Source of the DNA: Pseudomonas citri
GTDB lineage: Bacteria; Pseudomonadota; Gammaproteobacteria; Pseudomonadales; Pseudomonadaceae
Direction of reading: 5' to 3'
Assembly (NCBI RefSeq): GCF_025336485.1
Contig: NZ_JAODAB010000025.1
Location: forward strand, 1-64,000
Length of the DNA: 64,000 bases
This document shows positions 27,945 to 36,719 of the stretch, piece by piece. A model generated the notes under the pieces. The model did not search any database and had not been told where the DNA came from. It worked only from the letters and a program-made list of their open reading frames with translations. Positions within the stretch are counted from its first letter, which is position 1. Every line of letters begins with the position of its first letter. Both the position numbers and the translations under genes were made by a program.

Positions 27945-29521
27945 TAGACAAGGCTGGGCAGGCTCCAGTTACGGTGCGGGTTGATCTGGTCGGGCGCCTG
28001 CTCGTTGATCACCAGCAGCACCGGCAGGTCCAGTTGCTGGCTGATCTGCGCCGGATGCTTGAAGCGATGGTCGAAGAACTCACGCACGTAGACCAGGGCA
28101 ATCGCCAGCAGCAAGCCGCTGAGCAGGCCGAAGGCAATAATCAGCCCGGGCTTTGGAAACGCCGCGGCGGTCGGTTCGAACGGTGGGCTCAGGACCCGGG
28201 CGTTGGACAGGTCGTTGTCCAGCGAACGGACGGTGCTGGCCTCGGCAAACCGCTGGGCGTAGGTGGAGAACGCCGCGTGCAGGGCATTGATCTCGGTGTC
28301 CATCTGCTGCAGCTTGCTCTGGGTTTCCTGCAACTGATGAATGCGCTCCTTGAACGTGGCGATGCGTGCGGTCTTCTGGTTGATCACCGAGCTGACCACT
28401 GCCAGGTCCGTGGTGCGTTCCTGGATCCGGTTGCTCACCACCTTCAGGAACTGCTGGCGGGTGCGCACGATCTGTTCGCGAGCCAGCAGCATCGGCTCGC
28501 TGCCAGGCTGGAACACCGCCAGGTCATTCATGTAGCGGGCGACCTGGCCGGTCAATTGCTCGCCCAGCTGTTTGATTTCCCGGTCTTCGAAGGCGATGTT
28601 GTCCACGGTGGTGGTGAAGGTGAAGGGGAAGGTGTAGTCGTTGAACCGCGAGCTGTTGGCCGCCGCCAGGCTGGTCTTGAGGTAATCGAGCCAGCGTTGG
28701 CTTTGCAGCAAGCGGTCCTGGTACAGGTTCAGGGCCTGTTCCTCGGTGTTGATGGCGTTCAGGCGGAAGGTGATTTCCTCCTTGGGATCGGCCGAACCGA
28801 TGCTTTCCAGCAACGCCAGCCGGGTGCCTTCCAGGCCATCGAGGCGGGTCTGGTACTGGGTTTTCTTTTGTTCGTAGAAGGTTTGCGGCAATTCGATCGA
28901 CTGCATGTCCTGGCGGCCGGACAGGTAGTTCTGCAGCAGTTGTTCGACGAACCGGGTGCCCTGGGCCGGGTCACCGAAGCTGTAGACGATGGAGATCACA
29001 TTGGAGCCGGGCAGGGTCTCGATCTTCAGGTTGTCGATGGCTTCGTCGGTCAGCGTGTCGAGCACCGTATCGCGTACCGGATCGACCTCCAGGCCCAGGC
29101 TGTCACGAACCGGGTTGACGACGTACTGGCGCAGCGGCGTGGTGATGTAGCGTTTGAAGGGGTCGCTCACCCACTGGTTGAAGATACCCAGGTTGGGGGT
29201 GTATTCACCCTTGTCGCGCAGGGCGCTGATGGTCTGTCGGATCAGGGCCGGCGAGCGCAGGATATTGCTCTCGGTCTCCATGTCCGCCAGTGACGGCGGA
29301 ATGAACGTGGCGCTGTCCTGGTTCAGTGACGTGGTCGCGTCACCCTGGGAGAGTTTTTTCGACTGGACGATCACTTGGGCGGTGATGTCGAAGCTCTGTT
29401 TGAGCACCAACGGCAACGCCAGGGCGACCACGGCGAAAATCAGGAAGATGCGCTTCACCCACAGCTTGTTGGCGAAGAAGATCCTGAAGAACTCATGCAG
29501 ATAGTTTTCCTTGGGATTCAT
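27929..29521 (-). CDS. Wzz-type GNVR-domain polysaccharide co-polymerase
   Basis: A 530-residue inner-membrane protein with one helix near residues 22-42 and another near 460-480, separated by a long periplasmic coiled-coil-rich region with Wzz and GNVR-like segments (VLSPPFEPTAAAFPKPG just before the second helix). This is the PCP-2 topology, but without a fused cytoplasmic tyrosine kinase; a separate CpsD-like gene lies two genes upstream. It should set chain length with Wzy and couple to the Wza channel. Confidence 0.86.
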   Translation of the reverse strand: MNPKENYLHEFFRIFFANKLWVKRIFLIFAVVALALPLVLKQSFDITAQVIVQSKKLSQGDATTSLNQDSATFIPPSLADMETESNILRSPALIRQTISALRDKGEYTPNLGIFNQWVSDPFKRYITTPLRQYVVNPVRDSLGLEVDPVRDTVLDTLTDEAIDNLKIETLPGSNVISIVYSFGDPAQGTRFVEQLLQNYLSGRQDMQSIELPQTFYEQKKTQYQTRLDGLEGTRLALLESIGSADPKEEITFRLNAINTEEQALNLYQDRLLQSQRWLDYLKTSLAAANSSRFNDYTFPFTFTTTVDNIAFEDREIKQLGEQLTGQVARYMNDLAVFQPGSEPMLLAREQIVRTRQQFLKVVSNRIQERTTDLAVVSSVINQKTARIATFKERIHQLQETQSKLQQMDTEINALHAAFSTYAQRFAEASTVRSLDNDLSNARVLSPPFEPTAAAFPKPGLIIAFGLLSGLLLAIALVYVREFFDHRFKHPAQISQQLDLPVLLVINEQAPDQINPHRNWSLPSLVYWVKN

Positions 29522-29535
29522 GGTCGATCACCTGA

Positions 29536-30558
29536 TCAGTTGTTGCTGCCTTTGTTGTCGAGGCGGTAGGCGAAGCTGACTCCCACACCCTGGAACAGCA
29601 CCACGTCGGCCAGTTGCCTGGCCAGTTCGCCAGCGCTGGCCAGCCTGGTCTTGGGCACGAAGAGCATGTCTTCCGGTTGCAGGTAGGCGATCTGGGTCGC
29701 GTCACCGCTCAGGGCCTTCTCCACGTCGTAGTGCCGGGCTTCGACCATGTTGCCGTTGCGGCGCATGATCACCACCGAATCGAGGCGGGCCTTGACGTTC
29801 GTGCCCCGGGCCAAGGTCAGCGCCTCGAGGACCGAGATCGGCCGGCGGATCGGGTAGGAGCCCGGTTGGCCCACTTCACCCAGCACATAGATTTCATTGC
29901 CGGCGGTGGACTTGAGCAGCACGTCGACGGTCATGTGGCCGGGCAACTGGGCGTAGCGCTCGTTGAGGAAGGTTTCCAACTGGTTGACGGTCATGCCTTG
30001 CAGCGGCACGGAACCGATTTCCGGGAAGCTGGCGTAGCCATCCCGGCCCACGGTGATCTCCCGGCTCATGCCAGTGGCCGGGTGGCTCAAGGTGTTGCGC
30101 AGGTTCGACTCGCTGGACAGCGGGCTGGTGACCTGCACCGTCAACTGGTTGCGGTTGGGCTGGAACAGCATTTTCTGGTCATAGGCACGCTGCACCGCCA
30201 GGCGGGCTTCGTCGGTGGTCAGGCCGACGATCTTCACCGAGGTGTTGGCCCCCGGCAGTTCGATGGTGCCGTCGGGCATCACCTGCTGCGTGCCATTGAG
30301 CTGGCTGGCGGCGGTGAAGTTCAGGGCTACCTGGTCGCCGGCCTGTACACGATAGGCCTGCGGTCCGGTGGTGCTGATGTGGAAAATCACGTCCAGCACA
30401 TCCTGGGGCCGCAGGGTCTGTTCGACCTTGGGCATGTCGGTGGCCTGGGCATTGGCCGGCGGAGCCGTGAGGATCTGCACCGGCATCGAGCGGGTATCGT
30501 TAGTGCTGGTGCAACCGGCAAGCGGCAGCAACAGCAGGACAAGCATTCTGGCGTTCAT
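29536..30558 (-). CDS. Wza-type outer-membrane polysaccharide export lipoprotein
   Basis: A 340-residue lipoprotein. ATG 30558 starts a signal peptide with lipobox PLAGC (Cys at about residue 16). The mature part has a PES domain with LRPQDVLDVIFHIS and YRVQAGDQVAL, then SLBB repeats, including VDVLLKSTAGNEIYVLGEVGQPGSYPI-like sequence near 215-245. It forms the outer-membrane exit channel. The start at 30558 is preferred to 30600 because only it places the signal peptide first. Confidence 0.87.
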   Translation of the reverse strand: MNARMLVLLLLPLAGCTSTNDTRSMPVQILTAPPANAQATDMPKVEQTLRPQDVLDVIFHISTTGPQAYRVQAGDQVALNFTAASQLNGTQQVMPDGTIELPGANTSVKIVGLTTDEARLAVQRAYDQKMLFQPNRNQLTVQVTSPLSSESNLRNTLSHPATGMSREITVGRDGYASFPEIGSVPLQGMTVNQLETFLNERYAQLPGHMTVDVLLKSTAGNEIYVLGEVGQPGSYPIRRPISVLEALTLARGTNVKARLDSVVIMRRNGNMVEARHYDVEKALSGDATQIAYLQPEDMLFVPKTRLASAGELARQLADVVLFQGVGVSFAYRLDNKGSNN

Positions 30559-30578
30559 CTCGTCATCCTTTTGCAGGC

Positions 30579-31223
30579 TTACAGGTTGTTGTAGAGCCAC
30601 TTGGGCATGTAGTACTTGCGGCGGTTGAACACGCTGCCCACCACTTTCGCACCGGCCTGGACCAGGCGCTGGCGGGTGGCCTGGGCCACCTCCCAGCGGG
30701 TGTCTTCACCACGCACCACCAGCACCACGCCGTCCACCTGGGTGCTGAGCACCAGGGTGTCGCTGGCCGAGTACACCGCATCGGCGTCGATCACCACGAA
30801 GCGGTACTGCGCCGCCAATTGCCGGAACAATGGGCGCAACCGCTCGGCGCTCAGGCGCTCGGCGTTGTGGCCCAGGCGCCCGTAGGGCAGCACGTCGAAA
30901 GGCAGGCTGGAGACTTGCACCACGCAGTCCTGCAACAAGGGCGGGGCGAGGCTGTTGAACAGCAGGTCGCTGAAACCGCGCTCCTTGTGCAACGACAGTT
31001 GCTGGCTGAGGTTGCGCGGTGACTGGCTGGCGTCTACCAACAGCACCCGGCCGCTGCTCATCTGCGCCAGTTGCGCGGCCAATGCCATCGCGCTGGTGCT
31101 GGTGCCTGTGCCGGTGTTGGCGGATGTCAGCAAAAGGATCCGCAAGGAAGGGTCGAGCACGGTTGAGGTCAGGTTCGTCTCACTCGGGCTGGCTATGGTC
31201 AGGATATTGGTTGAACCGTCCAT
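30579..31223 (-). CDS. CpsD/CapB-like protein with degenerate P-loop
   Basis: A 214-residue protein of the bacterial tyrosine kinase/MinD-like fold, encoded next to the co-polymerase genes. The expected Walker A (GxGKST) reads TGTGTSTS at residues 37-44: threonine 41 stands where the nucleotide-binding lysine should be. The Walker B/A' region is FVVIDADAV. The C-terminus (RKYYMPKWLYNNL) has three tyrosines but no long tyrosine cluster. It therefore may bind nucleotide poorly and act as a structural or regulatory partner of the GNVR protein rather than a kinase. Confidence 0.75.
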   Translation of the reverse strand: MDGSTNILTIASPSETNLTSTVLDPSLRILLLTSANTGTGTSTSAMALAAQLAQMSSGRVLLVDASQSPRNLSQQLSLHKERGFSDLLFNSLAPPLLQDCVVQVSSLPFDVLPYGRLGHNAERLSAERLRPLFRQLAAQYRFVVIDADAVYSASDTLVLSTQVDGVVLVVRGEDTRWEVAQATRQRLVQAGAKVVGSVFNRRKYYMPKWLYNNL

Positions 31224-31970
31224 TTAACTCGCTCCGTGGCCGCTGAAAACTTTGAAGGGGGTCATCACCAGGATCTTCAAATCCAGCAACAGGCTCTGTT
31301 CAGCGATATAGCTGAGGTCCAATTCCACGCGCTGGTCGAAGTCGATATTGCTGCGCCCGGAGATCTGCCAAAGGCCGGTCATGCCGGGGTAGACGCTCAG
31401 GCGCACAAGATGGCTGTCCTTGTAGCGGTAAGCGTTGAACGAGGTCGGCCGTGGGCCCACCAGGCGCATGTCGCCGGTCACTACGTTGATCAGGTTGGGC
31501 AGCTCGTCGAGGCTGCTGCGCCGCAGGAATCGCCCGATGGGGGTGATCCGCGGGTCGTTGTCGATCTTGAAGTCGATGGCGTCGGCGCCGTGCTTGTTGA
31601 GGTGGCGCAACGATTCCTTGAGGGCCTCGGCGTCGGCGACCATGGTGCGGAACTTGTACATGCCGAAGACCCGGCCACGGTAGCCGGTGCGTTTCTGCAC
31701 GAACAACACCGGGCCGGGGCTGGAAAACTTGACCAGCACCGCCAGGCCCACCAGCAGCGGGCAGAACAGCACCAGGATCGCCAGGGCGCCCAGGCAGGCC
31801 ACCACCCGATTGGTGCGCGAGAGGGTCCACGGCCGACCGCCGTCACGACCGGTCAACCAGCCGCGGCCCTGTCGGTGGATCGCGGCGTCCAGGCGCCTGC
31901 GGTGGACGGGGTCGATACGTTTGTCGCGTCCGGGAGTATCGATCGCAATGCCGTGCTCATGCCGGGTCAT
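31224..31970 (-). CDS. Initiating sugar-1-phosphate transferase (WcaJ/PglC-type)
   Basis: A 248-residue polyprenyl-phosphate phosphoglycosyltransferase. A basic N-terminal tail of about 50 residues is followed by one re-entrant membrane helix (LGALAILVLFCPLLVGLAVL) and the catalytic core: SSPGPVLFVQKRTGYRGR, YKFRTM, RRSSLDELPNLINV (the DE dyad) and VGPRP. This is the monotopic core only, lacking the extra helices and CoA-binding-like domain of WbaP/WcaJ. It would start the lipid-linked repeat unit. ATG 31970 overlaps the epimerase stop. Confidence 0.87.
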   Translation of the reverse strand: MTRHEHGIAIDTPGRDKRIDPVHRRRLDAAIHRQGRGWLTGRDGGRPWTLSRTNRVVACLGALAILVLFCPLLVGLAVLVKFSSPGPVLFVQKRTGYRGRVFGMYKFRTMVADAEALKESLRHLNKHGADAIDFKIDNDPRITPIGRFLRRSSLDELPNLINVVTGDMRLVGPRPTSFNAYRYKDSHLVRLSVYPGMTGLWQISGRSNIDFDQRVELDLSYIAEQSLLLDLKILVMTPFKVFSGHGAS

Positions 31971-33037
31971 GGATGCCTCCGTTGAGGTTCGGTCACCAGT
32001 GCTCGGCCACCAGCGACGGATGGGGAGGGCTGCGTGTAGTAGCCGAGGAACCACTGGATGAAACGGCCCAGGCCGTCGTCCAGCCCGATGCACGGTTGGA
32101 AACCGGTGGCCCGGGCCAGATCGCTGGCGTCCGCGCAGGTGTTGAGCACATCCCCTGCTTGCAGGGGCAGCAGCTCGATGCGGGCGGTTCGCCCCAGGTG
32201 TTTCTCCAGCAGCGCCACGTAGGTGCGCAGGGCCACTGGTTGTTGCCCGCCGATGTTGTAGATCCGCCAGGGTGCGCGGCTGCTGGCCGGGTCCGGTTGC
32301 GCCTGATCCCACTGGGGTGTGACGTGGGGCGGTAGGTCGATCAGCCGGACGATGCCTTCGATGATGTCGTCGATGTAGGTGAAATCGCGCTGGTGTTCGC
32401 CATGGTTGAACAGTTGCAGCACCCGGCCTTCGGTGATGGCGCGGGCGAACTGGATGGGCGACATGTCCGGCCGGCCCCAGGGACCGTACACGGTGAAGAA
32501 GCGCAGGCCACTGCTGGGAATGCCGAACAGGTGGCTGTAGCTGTGGGCCATCAACTCATTGGCTTTTTTACTCGCCGCGTACAGCGACAGGGGATGATCG
32601 ACGTTGTCTTGCACCGAATAGGGTGTGTGTGGGTTGGCGCCGTACACGGAGCTCGAGGAGGCGTAGATCAGGTGCTTGACCGGGTAACGACGGCAGCTCT
32701 CGAGGATGTTCAGGAACCCGCTGAGGTTGCTGTCGACATAGGCCCGTGGGTTTTCCAGGGAATAGCGCACGCCGGCCTGGGCGGCGAGGTGGATCACCAC
32801 GTCGGGGCGGCGGGCGTGGAACAGCCCGTCGATGGCCGGCGCGTCGGCCAGGTCGATGCGCACCAGCGGGAATTCACCGACCTGGTCTTTCACCCAGGCC
32901 ACGCGATCGTGCTTGAGTTGCGGGTCGTAGTAGTCGTTGAAGTTATCCAGCCCGCAGACCCGGTGGCCGTCGCGTATCAGGCGCTGCACGCAATGGGCGC
33001 CGATGAAGCCGGCCGCGCCGGTGACCAGGATGTTCAT
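31967..33037 (-). CDS. UDP-glucuronate 4-epimerase family protein
   Basis: A 356-residue extended short-chain dehydrogenase. NAD-binding GAAGFIG lies at residues 7-13 and the catalytic tyrosine/lysine are in SLYAASKKANE (near 150-160). The sequence style and the ASKKANE motif are those of UDP-GlcA 4-epimerases, giving UDP-galacturonate. This fits the preceding gene, which makes UDP-GlcA. ATG at 33037 directly starts the Rossmann fold. Confidence 0.86.
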   Translation of the reverse strand: MNILVTGAAGFIGAHCVQRLIRDGHRVCGLDNFNDYYDPQLKHDRVAWVKDQVGEFPLVRIDLADAPAIDGLFHARRPDVVIHLAAQAGVRYSLENPRAYVDSNLSGFLNILESCRRYPVKHLIYASSSSVYGANPHTPYSVQDNVDHPLSLYAASKKANELMAHSYSHLFGIPSSGLRFFTVYGPWGRPDMSPIQFARAITEGRVLQLFNHGEHQRDFTYIDDIIEGIVRLIDLPPHVTPQWDQAQPDPASSRAPWRIYNIGGQQPVALRTYVALLEKHLGRTARIELLPLQAGDVLNTCADASDLARATGFQPCIGLDDGLGRFIQWFLGYYTQPSPSVAGGRALVTEPQRRHP

Positions 33038-34398
33038 GCTTGCGGCCCCGGCGCAGGGGCGCAAGGCTCGGCGTGCCGCAAGCCGATGCCGCGATACACC
33101 AGCCCGGCGGCCGCCAGTTGTTCGGGGTTGTACAGGTTGCGACCGTCGATGATCACCCGGGCGCGCAGCTTATTGGCCAACAGGTCGAAGTCCACCACGC
33201 GAAAGTTCTTCCACTCGGTGCAGATCACCAGGGCGTCGGCGTCCTCGAGGGTGTCGTCGCGGGTCGCGCACAGGTTCATGTCCTTGCGATAGCCATAGAG
33301 GCGACGGCATTCGGCCATGGCTTCCGGGTCGTACGCCTGGACCCGCGCACCTTCGCGCCACAGCGCCTCCATCAGGTAGCGGCTGGGGGCTTCGCGCATG
33401 TCGTCGGTGTTGGGCTTGAAGGCCAACCCCCAGATGGCAATCGACTTGCCGGCCAGGCCGCCTTTGAACTGCTGCGCCAGTTTCTCGAACAGGATGTGCC
33501 GCTGGCTGTCGTTGACGTCGGTGACGCTGCGCAGCAGGCGCAGGGGCATGCCGTTTTGTTCGGCGGTGTGCAGCAGGGCGCGCAGGTCCTTGGGAAAGCA
33601 CGAGCCACCGAAGCCGCAGCCAGGGTAAATGAAGTGATAGCCGATGCGCGGGTCCGAGCCGATGCCCTTGCGTATCGCTTCGATGTCGGCGCCCAACCGT
33701 TCGGTGAGGTTGGCCAGTTCGTTCATGAAACTGATGCGGGTGGCGAGCATTGCGTTGGCGGCGTACTTGGTCAGCTCCGCGCTGCGGTTGTCCATGAACA
33801 TCAGCTTTTCGCGGTTGCGGCAAAAGGGCGCGTAGAGCTCGCTCATCTGCTCGCGCGCCACCGGGTCGGCAGTGCCGATGATGATCCGGTCGGGGCGCAT
33901 GCAGTCGGCCAGGGCGCTGCCTTCCTTGAGAAACTCGGGGTTGGACACCACGCGCACATTCAGTTGTTTGAGGCAGCGGCGAGCCAACACCTGGCGGGCG
34001 CACTCGGCGACTTTGTCGGCGGTGCCGACCGGCACCGTGGACTTGATGATCAGGGTGCGGTCGCTGTCCATGAAATCGGCGATCTGCCGGGTGACCGCCA
34101 GCACATGGCTCAAGTCCGCCGAGCCGTCTTCATCGGCTGGGGTGCCGACGGCGATGAAAATCAGCTCGCCATGGTTCACCGCGTCACTGGCCTGGGCGCT
34201 GAACGAGAGGCGTCCGGTCTTGATGGTGTCTTCGAGCAATCCGGACAGCCCCGGTTCGCTGATCGGCGGCACGGCTTGCTGCAGTTGACGGATCTTGTTC
34301 GGGTCAATGTCGATGCACAGCACACGATGCCCGACGTCGGCCAGCGCCGCGGCCTGGATCAGCCCCACATATCCCGTCCCAAATACGCTCACGTCCAT
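33034..34398 (-). CDS. ugd: UDP-glucose 6-dehydrogenase
   Basis: A 454-residue NAD-dependent dehydrogenase converting UDP-glucose to UDP-glucuronate. N-terminal Rossmann FGTGYVGL (residues 5-12), central dimer helix, catalytic cysteine in GCGFGGSCFPKD (near 260-271) and the C-terminal UDP-binding domain. First gene of the exopolysaccharide operon; it overlaps the epimerase by 4 bp. ATG 34398 is used; upstream in-frame codons to 34542 show no family similarity and fall in AT-richer intergenic DNA. Confidence 0.92.
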   Translation of the reverse strand: MDVSVFGTGYVGLIQAAALADVGHRVLCIDIDPNKIRQLQQAVPPISEPGLSGLLEDTIKTGRLSFSAQASDAVNHGELIFIAVGTPADEDGSADLSHVLAVTRQIADFMDSDRTLIIKSTVPVGTADKVAECARQVLARRCLKQLNVRVVSNPEFLKEGSALADCMRPDRIIIGTADPVAREQMSELYAPFCRNREKLMFMDNRSAELTKYAANAMLATRISFMNELANLTERLGADIEAIRKGIGSDPRIGYHFIYPGCGFGGSCFPKDLRALLHTAEQNGMPLRLLRSVTDVNDSQRHILFEKLAQQFKGGLAGKSIAIWGLAFKPNTDDMREAPSRYLMEALWREGARVQAYDPEAMAECRRLYGYRKDMNLCATRDDTLEDADALVICTEWKNFRVVDFDLLANKLRARVIIDGRNLYNPEQLAAAGLVYRGIGLRHAEPCAPAPGPQA

Positions 34399-34700
34399 CG
34401 TAGGCACGCCTCGCAGACCGACTGATGTAACTCGGATGAAACTGTTAAAGGGGGGTATAGCGCAGCTTCGCAAAAGCGTGTCAGCAAAATGACAGTTGTC
34501 ACTGTTGGCAAAACTAGAGAAGACTTGGCGTTCTGATATCAAGTCCTTGACTGATTTGAAGAAGTGCCATTTTTAAAGGGATATAGCGTTTTTTTAAAAA
34601 ACGATGAACGGTATTTATCCATAGAGATTGACGATTTTTAGACACAAAGCGTGTCATTTTTGAGCTAACTTTTTTTTGACGCTTTTGCGTAGGAGTTTTC
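34399..34700. promoter_or_regulatory. Divergent regulatory region of the exopolysaccharide operon
   Basis: About 300 bp, AT-rich, between ugd and the divergent phosphotransferase. The 11-mer AAAGCGTGTCA occurs at 34473-34483 and again at 34646-34656 in the same orientation. Around them are inverted repeats: TGACAGTTGTCA near 34490 and GACAC-N5-GTGTC at 34641-34655. A further CGTTTTTT/AAAAAACG palindrome lies near 34590. I could not assign -35/-10 elements with confidence. Confidence 0.55.
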
Positions 34701-36473
34701 TTGCGCTTTACGAAGGCGCTGCTAGTGTCCAGGTACGAACGCTCTTTTCATCGCCTTGAAACCGTCGAGAAAGCCATGGCCCGATACCTCAAGGAATTGT
34801 TGCTGGCGCTGTACCTGGCGCGAGGGTACGCGTACTACCTGGAGCGCCTGGACGCGTTGGGCCTGGGCTTTGCCACGCTGTTGTACGGGGCGATGTTCGT
34901 GGCGTTGGTGCTGGCGTTGTGGATGACGGCGCACATCCGCATGACCCTCGTGCGGCATCTGTTCGCGCTGGTGATGTTCGTCTCGGCGGTGTTCTTCGAG
35001 GTCTATGTCCGGGTCACGGACAGCTACCTGACCTACAGCCAGTTTGTCTCGCTGGTGTATTCCGGTGGCTTCATCCAGGAAGCGGCCTATCAGTACCGTG
35101 AGACGATCATCAGCGCGGGGGCCGGTGGGCTGTTGCTGCTGTTGGGCCTCGGCCTCAAGCCGCGCCATCGCCTGCCGGTCCCGGGCTACCTGCCGATGGC
35201 CGCGCCTGTGCTTGGGGTGTTGCTGCTCAGCGCCGTGCTGTTCGTGCGCGCGGGCGAGGGCGCGCGCGGGTTGCCGGTGATGTACACGCCGCTGGCCTAC
35301 CTGAACCTGTTCGCCTACGAGGCCTTGCACAATACGGTCGGCCCTCGGGAGCCGGTGCGTCTCGTGCGGCGAGCGGGGGCTGTCGGGCACGACATCGTGC
35401 TGGTGATCGATGAAAGCGTTGCCGGTAATTACCTGGATATCAACACTCCGTTCGGCGTGCACACCGGCCTTGAGACACCCCCCGACGGCGTGACGCTGTT
35501 CAATTTCGGCTACGCCGCTTCCATCGCCAATTGCAGTGCCGACACCAACGTCACCCTGCGCTACGGTGGCACGCGCGCCGACTACATGCGCATCAACAGC
35601 ACGCTGCCGTCGATCTGGCAGTACGCCAGGAACGCCGGGTTGCGCACGGTCTACATCGACGCGCAGCGCACCGGTGGCAATCTGCAGAACCTGATGACCG
35701 ATCTGGAAAAACGTGACATCGACGAGTTCGTCCAATTCGACCAGGTCCCCGTGCGCGACCGCGACATGGCTGCGGCGGCGAAACTGATCGAACTGCTCGG
35801 CGATGACCGGGCCGAGCTGGTGGTGATCAACAAGCTGGGCGCGCATTTCCCGGTCCACGACAAATACCCCGACGCCTTCATGACCTACCGCCCGGCGTTG
35901 CCCCGTGGGCAGTTCCAGGACGTGGCCGACACCGGCAAGCGCGATGGCTTCAACGGCCAGAAGGACGACTGGATGCTGTACCGCAACGCCTACCGGAACA
36001 CTTTGCTGTGGAATGTCGGTGAGTTCTTCAGGCGTATCTTCCAGCAGGCGGACTTGAGCAACGCGGTGCTGATCTACACCTCCGACCACGGCCAAGACCT
36101 GCACGAGCGCGGCAACCCGGGGCTCAATACCCACTGCGGTGGCGACCCGGTAGCGGAAGAGGGGCTTGTCCCGTTGGTGGTGATGCAAGGTGCCCAGCTG
36201 CACACCCTGGATTGGCAACGCGCCTGGGCACAGAACAAGGACCGCTCCAGCCACTACAACATCTTCCCGACGCTGCTGCAGTTGATGGGGTACGAACCGG
36301 CCGGGGTCGAAGCGATCTACGGCAAGTCCCTGAGCGAGCCGACCGAAGACGCCTTCACCTTCAACTACCGTTTCAATGCGCGCCTGGGCGCCGTGCCCGA
36401 GTGGAAACACATCGACCTCAGCCGCATTGTCACACCTGGGCCGACACAGGCCGAAATGGCGGTGGGGCACTGA
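34701..36473 (+). CDS. Phosphoethanolamine-transferase/sulfatase-family membrane protein
   Basis: A 590-residue protein. The N-terminal 200 residues hold about five transmembrane helices; the rest is a periplasmic alkaline-phosphatase-superfamily domain. Motifs: DIVLVIDESVAGNYLD (metal-binding strand), CSADTNVTLRYGG (likely nucleophile threonine), and YTSDHGQDLHERG with HCGGDP (metal ligands). The layout is that of EptA/CptA-type phosphoethanolamine transferases. TTG at 34701 is chosen because AGGAG (34691-34695) is 5 bp upstream; ATG 34776 is an alternative. It is divergent from the exopolysaccharide operon, so target could be the polymer, lipid A or core. Confidence 0.78.
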   Translation: MRFTKALLVSRYERSFHRLETVEKAMARYLKELLLALYLARGYAYYLERLDALGLGFATLLYGAMFVALVLALWMTAHIRMTLVRHLFALVMFVSAVFFEVYVRVTDSYLTYSQFVSLVYSGGFIQEAAYQYRETIISAGAGGLLLLLGLGLKPRHRLPVPGYLPMAAPVLGVLLLSAVLFVRAGEGARGLPVMYTPLAYLNLFAYEALHNTVGPREPVRLVRRAGAVGHDIVLVIDESVAGNYLDINTPFGVHTGLETPPDGVTLFNFGYAASIANCSADTNVTLRYGGTRADYMRINSTLPSIWQYARNAGLRTVYIDAQRTGGNLQNLMTDLEKRDIDEFVQFDQVPVRDRDMAAAAKLIELLGDDRAELVVINKLGAHFPVHDKYPDAFMTYRPALPRGQFQDVADTGKRDGFNGQKDDWMLYRNAYRNTLLWNVGEFFRRIFQQADLSNAVLIYTSDHGQDLHERGNPGLNTHCGGDPVAEEGLVPLVVMQGAQLHTLDWQRAWAQNKDRSSHYNIFPTLLQLMGYEPAGVEAIYGKSLSEPTEDAFTFNYRFNARLGAVPEWKHIDLSRIVTPGPTQAEMAVGH

Positions 36474-36529
36474 ACTATTTTCTCTGCTGAGGCGAGGTTG
36501 CCCACCGACCGTGCGGCCATCCCCATTCC

Positions 36530-36625
36530 CCTGTGGGAGCAATGCTTGCTCGCGATTGCGGTGGGTCAGTTGGCGGCGATGCTGAAAGTGCCGTCGCCAT
36601 CGCGAGCAAGCTTTGCTCCCACAGG
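36530..36625. repeat. Inverted pair of Pseudomonas REP elements
   Basis: CCTGTGGGAGCAATGCTTGC (from 36530) and its inverted partner GCAAGCTTTGCTCCCACAGG (ending 36625) face each other about 45 bp apart. These are intergenic REP palindromes of the type common in fluorescent pseudomonads, lying between the phosphotransferase and the ABC ATPase gene. Confidence 0.8.
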
Positions 36626-36719
36626 CTCGCTCCCATCCGTTTTTCTGAGGTAACGAGCGTTCTCGCTGTATCTCAACCTCCGCTATCCTGACTTCCTCGC
36701 TCATCTGCCGGGCTTTGCC

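Noticed and set aside
28074..29293. A long plus-strand open frame opposite the GNVR co-polymerase gene
   Set aside because: Antisense shadow; the minus-strand protein has the correct topology and domains.
16411..34398. Assignment of the exopolysaccharide operon to alginate, Psl, Pel or cellulose
   Set aside because: None of the diagnostic genes of those loci (algD/alg8/alg44, pslA-D order, pelF/pelG, bcsA) is present.
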